From Muribaculaceae bacterium (lineage in GTDB: Bacteria > Bacteroidota > Bacteroidia > Bacteroidales > Muribaculaceae), in assembly GCA_017557425.1 (NCBI GenBank), contig JAFYYU010000016.1, forward strand, positions 202,259-266,258: DNA of 64,000 nucleotides, written 5' to 3'. Position 1 is the stretch's first letter; the number at the start of each line of letters is the position of its first letter. The position numbers were made by a program, and so were the translations under genes. Shown here in pieces: positions 56,029 to 64,000 of this stretch. The notes below the pieces were generated by a model. That model made no database searches and was not told the DNA's origin. It worked only from the letters and a program-made list of their open reading frames with translations.

Positions 56029-56990
56029 GTATGACCATGGACGATAAAAAGATACAGGTGCTGGCGGCGCCGCTGCAGGGCGTCACCGATAACGTGTGGC
56101 GCATGGCCCAGCATAACGTGTTTGGCGGTGTAGATGCCTATTACGCGCCTTTCATGCGCGTGGAGCGTGGCGAAATCCGCCGCAAGGACCTGCGTGACGT
56201 GGATCCCGAGCGCAATGCGGGCATCACGCTCATTCCACAGATTCTCGCCTGCCAGCCCGACCATGCTCTGATAATGGTCGAAGCCCTCATGCAGATGGGC
56301 TACAACCGCATCGACATCAACCTGGGATGTCCGTTCCCGCCCATTGCCCTGCACCGTAAGGGCTCGGGCATGCTGGCCTATCCCGAATTGGCCGAGGCGC
56401 TTTTCAAGGCGCTGGCAGCCGTCGATGGGGTAGAGTACAGCGTGAAAATGCGTTTGGGATGGGACAGCAACGACCAGTGGCGCGACATCCTGCCGTTGAT
56501 GGAAATCATCAAGCCAGTGCATATCGCCGTGCATCCCCGCACGGGCAAGCAGCAGTACAAGGGCGAGTTGAACATGGAACAGTTCGAGGCGCTGTTGGCA
56601 GCCTCGACGTGGCCTGTCGTCTATAACGGCAGCCTGCGCACGCCCGAAGGTATCGAGGCGGTCGTTGGCCGCTATCCTGGCCTTGCCGCCGCGATGGTTG
56701 GCAGCGGGTTGGCCGCTAATCCCGGTATGTTCGCTCCCGATGCCACCCCCGACGACTACCGCCGTTTCCACGACCTGCTGGTCGATGGCTACACCGAGCA
56801 ACTCAACGGTGGCGAGGCCCAACTGGTGCGTCACCTGCAGGATATCTGGCAGACCTTCCTGCCCGGCACCAACCACAAGCTGTTCAAGGCCATCCGCAAG
56901 TCCCGCAACCTTGACCAGTACCAGAATGCCGCCTCAGCGGCCCTTGCCGATGTCGAGACAGCCTTGACCGCCGCTTCCTCCCAAGAGTAG
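56025..56990 (+). CDS. tRNA-dihydrouridine synthase
   Basis: 321 residues. FMN-dependent TIM barrel that reduces uridine to dihydrouridine in tRNA. Signs: LAAPLQGVTDNVWRM (FMN loop), INLGCPFPPIALHRKGSGMLAYPE with the catalytic Cys of GCP, SVKMRLGWDS, IAVHPRTGKQQYKGE, VVYNGSLRTPEGIEA and AMVGSGLAANPGMF. The C-terminal helical part (YTEQLNGGEAQLVRHLQDIW) is as in DusB-like forms. The start overlaps the sialidase stop by 4 nt, so the genes are translationally coupled although unrelated in role. Which Dus class it belongs to is not decided. Confidence 0.9.
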   Translation: MSMTMDDKKIQVLAAPLQGVTDNVWRMAQHNVFGGVDAYYAPFMRVERGEIRRKDLRDVDPERNAGITLIPQILACQPDHALIMVEALMQMGYNRIDINLGCPFPPIALHRKGSGMLAYPELAEALFKALAAVDGVEYSVKMRLGWDSNDQWRDILPLMEIIKPVHIAVHPRTGKQQYKGELNMEQFEALLAASTWPVVYNGSLRTPEGIEAVVGRYPGLAAAMVGSGLAANPGMFAPDATPDDYRRFHDLLVDGYTEQLNGGEAQLVRHLQDIWQTFLPGTNHKLFKAIRKSRNLDQYQNAASAALADVETALTAASSQE

Positions 56991-57008
56991 GAAATGACAT
57001 GAAAAAAA

Positions 57009-57041
57009 TACCACAGACTGCCATCACGGCAGGCTGTGGTA
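57009..57041 (-). terminator. Terminator of pepD
   Basis: TACCACAGACTGCC (57009-57022) pairs with 57028-57041 with one mismatch; minus strand continues TTTTTTTC. Confidence 0.8.
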
Positions 57042-57071
57042 AAGATTAGTTATGAAAAATCAACCTTTTCC

Positions 57072-58532
57072 TTATTTCTTTACGGGTGCCTCTTCGAGGG
57101 CCTTGACGAGCAGTTTCCAGAACGGCTCGGCAGCGGGGATGTAGGCACGCTCGATGGTGGTGTGCGGGCTGCGCAGGGTGGGGCCGAAGCTCACCACATC
57201 CATGTGCGGATATTTGCCCAGGATGATCGAGCACTCCAGGCCAGCATGGTCAACCTGGACGATACCTTCCTCCTTGAACAGCTTCTTATACAGGTCGAGC
57301 AGCATGTGCAGGGCCTCGCTGTCGGGGTTGGGATCCCAGCCGATATAGTCACCTCCGGTTTCTACCTTGAAGTCGGCGAGGTGGAAGCAGGTCTGCAGCA
57401 TCTTGACGATATAGTCCTTCATGTCCTCACGGGCCGAGCGGGCGAGAATCTGCACAGCAGCCTTACCGTCCTCGATGTCGATGATGGCGAGGTTGCTCGA
57501 GGTCTCTACCACGTTGGGATAAGCGGGGATGAAACGTACCACGCCGTCATGGCAAGCATACAGGGCACGCAGGATGGTCGTCTGGTCGTCGAGCGCCATC
57601 TTCATCTTGGGACGGTCGATAGCCTTGAGCGTCAGGTCCACATTGTCCTCGATGAGCTTGAACTCGCTCTCGAACTGGGCCTTCATCGTCTTGACGAGTT
57701 TCTTCAAGCCTTTCAGGTTGTCCTTGGGTAATACCAGAACGGTCTCGGCCTTGAAGGGGATGGCGTTGCGCATGTTGCCGCCGTGCCAGCTTACCAGGCG
57801 GGCCTTGTGGTCCTTGATGGCAAACTGCACGAGGCGCGTCATCAGCTTGTTGGCGTTGGCACGTCCCTCATGGATCTCGAGGCCGCTGTGGCCGCCCTTC
57901 AGGCCCTTGAGGGTGATGCGTACTGCGGTGTCGCCGCTGGCGGTCTTCACTTCAGCGTAATTGCGGGTGCAGGTAACGTCGATACCGCCGGCACTGCCGA
58001 TGACGAACTTGCCCCAGGTCTCGCTGTCGAGGTTAAACAGGATGTCGCCCTTCATCTGACCCTTGGGCAGGTCGTTGGCGCCATACATGCCCGTCTCCTC
58101 ATCCTTGGTGATGAGGCCCTCGATGGGACCATGTTTGAGTTTCTTGTCCTCCATGACCGCCATGATGGCAGCCACGCCCAGACCGTCGTCAGCGCCGAGC
58201 GTCGTGCCGCGGGCCTTCACCCACTCGCCGTCGATATAGGGCTCGATCGGGTCTGTCTCGAAGTTGTGCTTGCTCTCGGGCGTCTTTTGAGGCACCATGT
58301 CCATGTGGGCCTGCATGGTGATGCATTTGCGGTTCTCCATACCGGGAGTTGCGGGTTTGCGCATCACGATGTTGCCGGCGGGATCCTGGAAGGCTTCCAC
58401 GCCCACCTTCTTGGCGAAGTCGAGCAGGTACTGCTGGATTTTCTCAACATGTCCCGAAGGACGGGGGATTTGCGTCAGCGCATAGAAATTGCGCCAGATG
58501 CACGTCGGTTTCAGTTTTTCAATTTCGTTCAT
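57072..58532 (-). CDS. pepD: Aminoacyl-histidine dipeptidase (PepD)
   Basis: 486 residues, M20 metallopeptidase that cleaves Xaa-His and other dipeptides in the cytosol. Zinc ligands lie in CITMQAHMDMVPQK, LGADDGLGVAAIM, TKDEETGMYGA and near the C-terminus (FGPTLRSPHTTIERAY with the last His). The inserted dimerisation domain (residues about 190-385) includes GLKGGHSGLEIHEGRANA. Usual length. Promoter on the minus strand TTTG (58615-58618), 21 nt, TATCTTTG (58586-58593). Monocistronic with its own terminator. Confidence 0.93.
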   Translation of the reverse strand: MNEIEKLKPTCIWRNFYALTQIPRPSGHVEKIQQYLLDFAKKVGVEAFQDPAGNIVMRKPATPGMENRKCITMQAHMDMVPQKTPESKHNFETDPIEPYIDGEWVKARGTTLGADDGLGVAAIMAVMEDKKLKHGPIEGLITKDEETGMYGANDLPKGQMKGDILFNLDSETWGKFVIGSAGGIDVTCTRNYAEVKTASGDTAVRITLKGLKGGHSGLEIHEGRANANKLMTRLVQFAIKDHKARLVSWHGGNMRNAIPFKAETVLVLPKDNLKGLKKLVKTMKAQFESEFKLIEDNVDLTLKAIDRPKMKMALDDQTTILRALYACHDGVVRFIPAYPNVVETSSNLAIIDIEDGKAAVQILARSAREDMKDYIVKMLQTCFHLADFKVETGGDYIGWDPNPDSEALHMLLDLYKKLFKEEGIVQVDHAGLECSIILGKYPHMDVVSFGPTLRSPHTTIERAYIPAAEPFWKLLVKALEEAPVKK

Positions 58533-58661
58533 TGTTTTAATTCTGCTAATGTCTTACAGGTTATAAAATGGTTAAATATTTGGCACAAAGATAAATCAAT
58601 TATCCTACACATTCCAAAAAAAACCGTTAAAATGTATTGACAGGCAATTCTTTGAGGCTCT

Positions 58662-58695
58662 TTTGGAGTTGACTCAGCAGTTTTTGCTATCTTTG
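58662..58695 (+). promoter_or_regulatory. Promoter of the second GH13 gene
   Basis: TTTG (58662-58665), 22-nt spacer, TATCTTTG (58688-58695). Confidence 0.65.
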
Positions 58696-58762
58696 CAATC
58701 TGCGAGAAGGCGATTGGCCTTCTGTCACCGTTTGTTTAACAAGGTTTTTAGTATATATAGTT

Positions 58763-60175
58763 ATGTCAAGATTTATCACTGCGACGGTTATTGCCGTTAT
58801 CTGCTTGCTGTCGGGTAAGGCGCAGGCTGCTCCTGCCGATGGCGGTCAAGGAAATAACGAGATTATTCTCCACGCCTGGTCGTGGTCGTTCAACACCATC
58901 AGGGAACATCTCCCCGAAATCAAGGATGCGGGCTACACGATTGTGCAGACCTCTCCCATCAACGAGTGCGTCGTGGGCGAAGGCGGCGGGCGCCAGCTCT
59001 TCGGTCACGGCAAGTGGTATTATCATTACCAACCCACCGACTGGACCATCGGCAACTACCAGCTGGGCACGCGCGACGAGTTCAAGGCGATGTGTGCCGA
59101 GGCTGCCAGCCTGGGCCTGCGCGTCATCGTCGATGTGCTGCCTAACCACACGGTCATCGACCGCACGCAGATCAATGCGCGCCTCGACAGCGCCGTGAAT
59201 GGCCGCGAAAACCTCTTCCATGCCAACGGCCTGTGGCCTATTAAGGACTACAGCGACCGCTACCAGTGCACGACCGGCGAGATGGGCACCCTGCCCGACG
59301 TCAACACCGAGAATCCTGACTTCCAGTACTACTATATGCAGTTTGTCAACGACGTGTTGGCTTGCGGCGCCAGCGGTTTCCGCTACGACACGGCTAAGCA
59401 CATCGGCCTACCCAATGAAATGCGTGACCCCAAGTCGCCCGAGAACGACTTCTGGGACGTTGCCATGGGCCGCAAGGCCGTCAAGGGCCTGTGGCTCGCC
59501 GTGCCCCGTGACCAGCTCTTCATCTACGGCGAGGTGCTGCAGGACCGCAATGTGCCCGAGCAGGGCTATGCCGAGTATATGGACCTCACTGCCAGCAACT
59601 ACGGCTGGGTACTGCGCAACGTGCTCAACAAGCATGACGCCCGTGCCGACAACCTGCTCACCTGGCACCACTCGGTTGATCCAGCCCACCTGGTGACCTG
59701 GGTGGAGTCGCACGATACCTACTGCAACGACCACGCCTCGGCAGGCATGCCCGACGAGCTCATCCGCCTGGGATGGGTCTTCTTGACCGCAAGGCAGTAT
59801 GGCACGCCCTTGTTCTATTCACGTCCTCACGGCAGCACCCGCGACAACTATTGGGGCGACAACGAGATCGGTAAGGTAGGCAATGACGAGTTCAAGCACC
59901 CCGTAGTGCGTGCCGTCAACGAGTTCCGCCACCGCATGATCAACCAGCCCGAGAACATCATCTATAGCGACAACGGCAGGCAGATCATCGTCGAGCGCGG
60001 CACCAAGGCCGCCGTCGTCATCAACCTCGACGAGCAGCCCAGCCAGGTAGCCATCCCCGTCACCCTGAGCAACGGCAAATACCGTGACGCAGTGACCAAG
60101 CAGCGCCTGCAGGTCAAGAACGGCGTCCTCAAAGCCACCCTCGCCCCCATGACCTCCTATGTGCTTTACAAGTAA
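58763..60175 (+). CDS. Secreted GH13 alpha-amylase
   Basis: 470 residues with signal peptide (VIAVICLLSGKAQA, no lipobox). Four GH13 motifs: DVLPNHTV (I), GFRYDTAKHIG with the nucleophile Asp (II), LFIYGEVLQDR with the acid/base Glu (III), and TWVESHDTYCND (IV). The N-terminal start (NEIILHAWSWSFNTIREHLPEIKDAGYTIVQTSPI) is the (beta/alpha)8 opening, and a short C-terminal beta domain with an Asn-rich end follows. It differs from the 47.7-kb copy in lacking a lipid anchor, so it is probably periplasmic or released. It is not in a Sus-type cluster. Confidence 0.92.
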   Translation: MSRFITATVIAVICLLSGKAQAAPADGGQGNNEIILHAWSWSFNTIREHLPEIKDAGYTIVQTSPINECVVGEGGGRQLFGHGKWYYHYQPTDWTIGNYQLGTRDEFKAMCAEAASLGLRVIVDVLPNHTVIDRTQINARLDSAVNGRENLFHANGLWPIKDYSDRYQCTTGEMGTLPDVNTENPDFQYYYMQFVNDVLACGASGFRYDTAKHIGLPNEMRDPKSPENDFWDVAMGRKAVKGLWLAVPRDQLFIYGEVLQDRNVPEQGYAEYMDLTASNYGWVLRNVLNKHDARADNLLTWHHSVDPAHLVTWVESHDTYCNDHASAGMPDELIRLGWVFLTARQYGTPLFYSRPHGSTRDNYWGDNEIGKVGNDEFKHPVVRAVNEFRHRMINQPENIIYSDNGRQIIVERGTKAAVVINLDEQPSQVAIPVTLSNGKYRDAVTKQRLQVKNGVLKATLAPMTSYVLYK

Positions 60176-60195
60176 TACATCACGCTAATATGAAT

Positions 60196-60230
60196 ACTAC
60201 CGCAAGAGTGCCAATCGCTCTTGCGGTAGT
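60196..60230 (+). terminator. Terminator after the second GH13 gene
   Basis: Perfect 13-bp stem (60196-60208 with 60218-60230), 9-nt loop, then TGATTTTC. Confidence 0.8.
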
Positions 60231-60251
60231 TGATTTTCTATATATAGAAGT

Positions 60252-61487
60252 CTAAATAGAGGATGCACCGAGCATGCGGAGGACGGTGGTGAGGCGGGCA
60301 GTGTGGTCGCCGCGGATGATGACGTGGTGGTTGCCGATGCTGCGTTCCAAGAAGTAGTCGAGGGGTTCATCTAGGCGCAGGTGCAGCTGGGTGCGGCACA
60401 TGTTGGGATTGGTGGTGCATTCCAGCAGGCGGGCCTTGCTGATGAAGTAGCGTTCCATGCCATTGCCGCCGCATTTGACGACGGTCATGTCCATGGGGTC
60501 GAAAACGCCCTCGACGGCGACGCCGCTCAGCGACTCGTAGTGGTCGCGCACGATGTAGCGGTCGGTCATCGCGGGGGCGATAGTGCAGTGGGCAAACACC
60601 ATCTCACGGGCAGCGTTGTCGAGTATTTTTGACGGGTTGGCCATGAAGGTCATCTCGCCTGTGGCGGCCTGCACGGCGAGCATGGTGAGCAGCGCCTGCT
60701 CGTCGCCCTCGCAGCCGGCGGGAATGCCCTCCTGGTTGAGCATCGCCAGGGCCACACAGCCCGTGGTGCGCGTCGTGGGGATAAGGTCGAAGCAGTTGAG
60801 GGTGAAGGCATCCAGGCGGTAGCGCTCCACGATGCCCTTGACTGAGCGGTAGAGGCGCATGGCCTTGACGACCTCGTCACGCGACGGTTCCTTGACGCCG
60901 ACGGCTTTGCTGATGAACTCGTCTGTAATTTCCTGCACCTCGTCATCACCGATAGCCTCGTAGCCCTTGACCACTTCGTCGAGGGGAACGTCCACCAACT
61001 CGACGCCCCAGCGCTCGTGCATGGCCTGGTAGTCCACGTTGCTGGCGATGAGCCACCCCGACGGCTTGCCGATGACGCCTACACGCTTGCCTTGCAGACG
61101 GGCCACCGCTTGGTTGGCGGCAGCATAGTCGCCGATGCCTTGCATGATGAAACCGGTGGGGCCGTGCAACACGCGCCCGTGACGGTCGTTGAGACGCATC
61201 CACGACAGGATTTCGAGCGAGGCGGCGAGGGAGTTCTTCAGGCCGTCGGCAATGAGCACGACATAGGGCGGCAGGCGGTCGATGTTCGCCTTGACCATCT
61301 CTTCAACGCCACCGCTGCCCACGAGCACCATTGTGGCGCCCTCGGGTAAGGGTTTGTCAAGTTCCTCGGGGAAGATGTACTGTACGTCATATTTCTCGGC
61401 AATGGCGTCGAGCAACTCGTGGTGGTCGGTTAAAATTGACTCGTGTGTTGCCAGCGACGATGCAAAAGTAATCAGATTGAGTTTCAT
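60252..61487 (-). CDS. L-fucose/L-arabinose isomerase-like protein
   Basis: 411 residues from MKLNLITF (61487; the preceding Met at 61490 is also possible, and a longer start at 61526 overlaps the -7 box). The sequence has the two-domain form of the FucI/AraA-type C-terminal family: LITFASSLATHESILTDHHELLDAIAEK, VGVIGKPSGWLIASNVDY, CFDLIPTTRTTGCVALAMLNQEGIPAGCEGD, MTFMANPSKIL, RYIVRDHYES and CGGNGMERYFISKA. These enzymes interconvert aldose and ketose sugars; the exact sugar is unknown and the usual metal-binding Glu is not identified by eye. Alone on the minus strand, with TATCTTTG (61524-61531) upstream. Confidence 0.75.
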   Translation of the reverse strand: MKLNLITFASSLATHESILTDHHELLDAIAEKYDVQYIFPEELDKPLPEGATMVLVGSGGVEEMVKANIDRLPPYVVLIADGLKNSLAASLEILSWMRLNDRHGRVLHGPTGFIMQGIGDYAAANQAVARLQGKRVGVIGKPSGWLIASNVDYQAMHERWGVELVDVPLDEVVKGYEAIGDDEVQEITDEFISKAVGVKEPSRDEVVKAMRLYRSVKGIVERYRLDAFTLNCFDLIPTTRTTGCVALAMLNQEGIPAGCEGDEQALLTMLAVQAATGEMTFMANPSKILDNAAREMVFAHCTIAPAMTDRYIVRDHYESLSGVAVEGVFDPMDMTVVKCGGNGMERYFISKARLLECTTNPNMCRTQLHLRLDEPLDYFLERSIGNHHVIIRGDHTARLTTVLRMLGASSI

Positions 61488-61551
61488 CATGATGATAACA
61501 GTTAAAAAGATGATTAGATACCGCAAAGATAGTGAAAAATTCTGTTAGTGG

Positions 61552-62619
61552 TCACGACAACTCCGCAATTGGGCCCGAAGCGCACAAGGTGCGGGCCATG
61601 TCGTTGAGGGCTAAACACTCCTGGCGTGACAGGCGTTGCGTTGTCGTTCTGTTTTCCCATGGAGCGAGGATAAGCAGGTCGCCATGTGCGCATGCCTCGA
61701 TAAATTCGCCTCCTGGCTTAGTGAACGGCGTGAAGCTGATGGGTGAGAGGATAATCAGGGGCAAATGGGCATTTAAGGCGGCGCGCATCACTCTCTTTTC
61801 CCCTTCGCTGATAGATGGTGAAACCAGGACTGTTCCCGCCTGGGCCTCCTTGAGGTACTGCGACACGTTTGTTTCTATTTCTTCGTCACTCAAACTCCGG
61901 GAACATTGCACTTGCCTTTTCAATGGCCTTTCCAGCAAGAACCTGTTGCCAATGGCGGCATATTTTTGCCCTGCCACATTTATCCCAAAACGCACCTTGA
62001 ACAAATCGGGATGTTCCCGCTTGGCCAGCAGCCGTCGTGGATTGTCGGACAAGTAATTGAGCCATCGTTCCAGTTGCCCTGCCCGCAGGAGGATGCGGTC
62101 GTTATACCCGCTTGCAAAGAGCAGTCCGTGATTGCGGTCGTAGGTCGAGCGGGGCGGCCGTTTCCGTTGTGTTTGTTGTGGCAATGCCACAACAGACGGG
62201 ACGTCTTGCCCGAGGACTATGCGGCGGTAGGACTTGTTGCAGCCCGCTTTGAAACCGGAGATAGCCTGCCCTAAGTGCTGGTCCATTTTCTCTTCTACAA
62301 ACACGATGCCGTGCAGGTGGTCGGGCATCATCTGCAGTGCTACCACCCGGATTTCAGGATGTCGTTTCTCGATGTCATAGAAATTGCGCTGCACCTCCTG
62401 TCCCAGTTCGCTTAACACCACTCGCGGCTGGTCATCACTCCCAGGCATGGCATCACTTCTTCCTTCTAATCGTCCGAATAGCGGGCGCCGCCCTTCAGTT
62501 ACCAGTGTGAGCATGTATATGCAGCGTCCTGTGTAATCATGGTCAAGACAACGTCGATGCATCGAGGGTTTGCACTCCCCGGCATAAGCTTTTTGTTGTT
62601 CGTAAGTCTTCCTGTCCAT
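61552..62619 (-). CDS. REP-associated tyrosine transposase (RAYT) with a C-terminal extension
   Basis: 355 residues from the ATG at 62619. Y1-family HUH nuclease: the HUH motif lies in PDHLHGIVF (His101 and His103) and the likely nucleophile Tyr172 in FASGYNDRILLRAGQLERWLNYLSDNPRRLL, the usual RAYT/IS200-like ending. These enzymes cut and move REP-type palindromes rather than insertion sequences of their own. The normal length is 150-220 residues; here about 135 more residues (from about 220) follow, with AGTVLVSPSISEGEKRVMRAAL and PGGEFIEACAHGDLLILAPW, which look like a DprA/Rossmann-type fold. Promoter TATCTTTG at 62641-62648 (minus). Confidence 0.85.
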   Translation of the reverse strand: MDRKTYEQQKAYAGECKPSMHRRCLDHDYTGRCIYMLTLVTEGRRPLFGRLEGRSDAMPGSDDQPRVVLSELGQEVQRNFYDIEKRHPEIRVVALQMMPDHLHGIVFVEEKMDQHLGQAISGFKAGCNKSYRRIVLGQDVPSVVALPQQTQRKRPPRSTYDRNHGLLFASGYNDRILLRAGQLERWLNYLSDNPRRLLAKREHPDLFKVRFGINVAGQKYAAIGNRFLLERPLKRQVQCSRSLSDEEIETNVSQYLKEAQAGTVLVSPSISEGEKRVMRAALNAHLPLIILSPISFTPFTKPGGEFIEACAHGDLLILAPWENRTTTQRLSRQECLALNDMARTLCASGPIAELS

Positions 62620-62817
62620 GATGAATGTATTAATTGACCGCAAAGATAGTAAAAAAACGTTTGTGATATGGGGCGGTGGGTTTTTGGTATGTGTTAATCT
62701 TTTAACAATATATTTGTTAAATTAACGTGATTTTCACGCGAGGGTGTTTGGTAAAGATGTATTTTTGCACCTTGTAAAATACAATAATAGACATTATACC
62801 GAAAAAACTATATTGTT

Positions 62818-63812
<995 letters not shown>

Positions 63813-63813
<1 letters not shown>

Positions 63814-64000
63814 TGGATACCAATGAACTGTTGCGCAAGGTCCGCAAGATAGAAATCAAGACCAAGGGCCTGTCGCAAAACATATTTGCCGGCGAGTACC
63901 ACTCGGCCTTCAAGGGCAGGGGTATGACCTTCAGCGAGGTGCGCGAGTACCAGTATGGTGACGACGTGCGCGACATCGACTGGAACGTCACGGCCCGCTA
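63813..64000 (+). CDS. DUF58 domain protein, 3'-truncated by the window edge
   Basis: First 62 residues: TNELLRKVRKIEIKTKGLSQNIF and then [36 protein letters not shown]. The FSEVREYxxGDDVRxIDW motif is the DUF58 signature. It starts at the ATG that overlaps the MoxR stop by one base, so translation is coupled. DUF58 proteins are von Willebrand-factor-A-like and work with MoxR. The remainder is outside the window. Confidence 0.9.

Noticed and set aside
47670-60175. Polysaccharide-utilisation locus made of GH13, GH125, sialidase and GH13 genes
   Set aside because: The genes lie on both strands with own promoters and terminators, there is no SusC/SusD pair or hybrid two-component sensor, and unrelated genes lie between.

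Overview
The window reads as a chromosomal segment of an anaerobic gut Bacteroidales, most like Muribaculaceae or Prevotellaceae. The reasons are a fairly GC-rich coding fraction, Bacteroidetes-only families (DUF4270, DUF4954, DUF3843-like, DUF4105/Lnb, a 4-domain PFOR, a type B T9SS sorting domain, BspA/DUF285 surface repeats), Bacteroidetes sigma-ABfr promoters (TTTG, about 20 nt, TAnnTTTG) and almost no Shine-Dalgarno sequences. The family assignment is inference; no 16S gene is present. There is no prophage, CRISPR array or conjugative element. The region is mostly housekeeping with some accessory surface and glycan genes.

Layout. 1-6.6 kb: 3' part of bamA, two OmpH/Skp chaperone genes, a secreted C1 peptidase, an unknown secreted protein and a third OmpH gene. 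6.7-12.3 kb: tRNA-His, nagA, a Spy-like protein, a stand-alone starch-synthase N domain, a DUF4270 lipoprotein, tRNA-Thr and a DUF3843-like gene. 12.4-24.3 kb, mostly minus strand: secA, a DUF4105 membrane protein, glutamine synthetase, a three-gene fucose-like operon (nucleotidyltransferase/GHMP kinase fusion, mutarotase, FucP permease) and a TrpB2 gene behind a Trp attenuator. 24.7-33.5 kb: a HerA-like ATPase, an XRE regulator, an AT-rich 1.1-kb gap, uvrA, a lytic transglycosylase and a T9SS-exported protein. 33.7-36.3 kb: a BspA-like repeat protein with dockerin. 37-43.1 kb: the complete mreBCD-mrdA-rodA rod-shape operon with an orphan Imm32-like gene behind it. 43.6-56 kb: PFOR, a GH13 lipoprotein, a coiled-coil protein, GH125, DUF4954, a four-helix-bundle cassette, tRNA-Met and a sialidase. 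56-64 kb: a Dus enzyme, pepD, a second GH13, a fucose-isomerase-like protein, a REP-associated tyrosine transposase (RAYT), a MoxR ATPase and the start of DUF58.

The most striking non-coding signals are two. First, a dispersed palindromic intergenic repeat has at least four loci (19.66, 33.54, 36.95 and 47.20 kb). At every locus it lies directly upstream of a gene (glnA, the T9SS protein, mreB, nifJ). At three loci its gene-facing end forms a TTTG-N20-TAnnTTTG promoter, and at the fourth the -7 box has decayed. The central stems differ in sequence but stay self-complementary. A RAYT gene, the kind of enzyme that moves REP-type repeats, lies in the same window. Second, a complete Trp attenuator precedes trpB2: promoter, an 18-codon leader peptide with three consecutive Trp codons, alternative pairing segments and a terminator. 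It probably belongs to the known Bacteroid-trp RNA class.

All coordinates and motifs were read by eye. Family names are from recognition of sequence patterns, not from a search.
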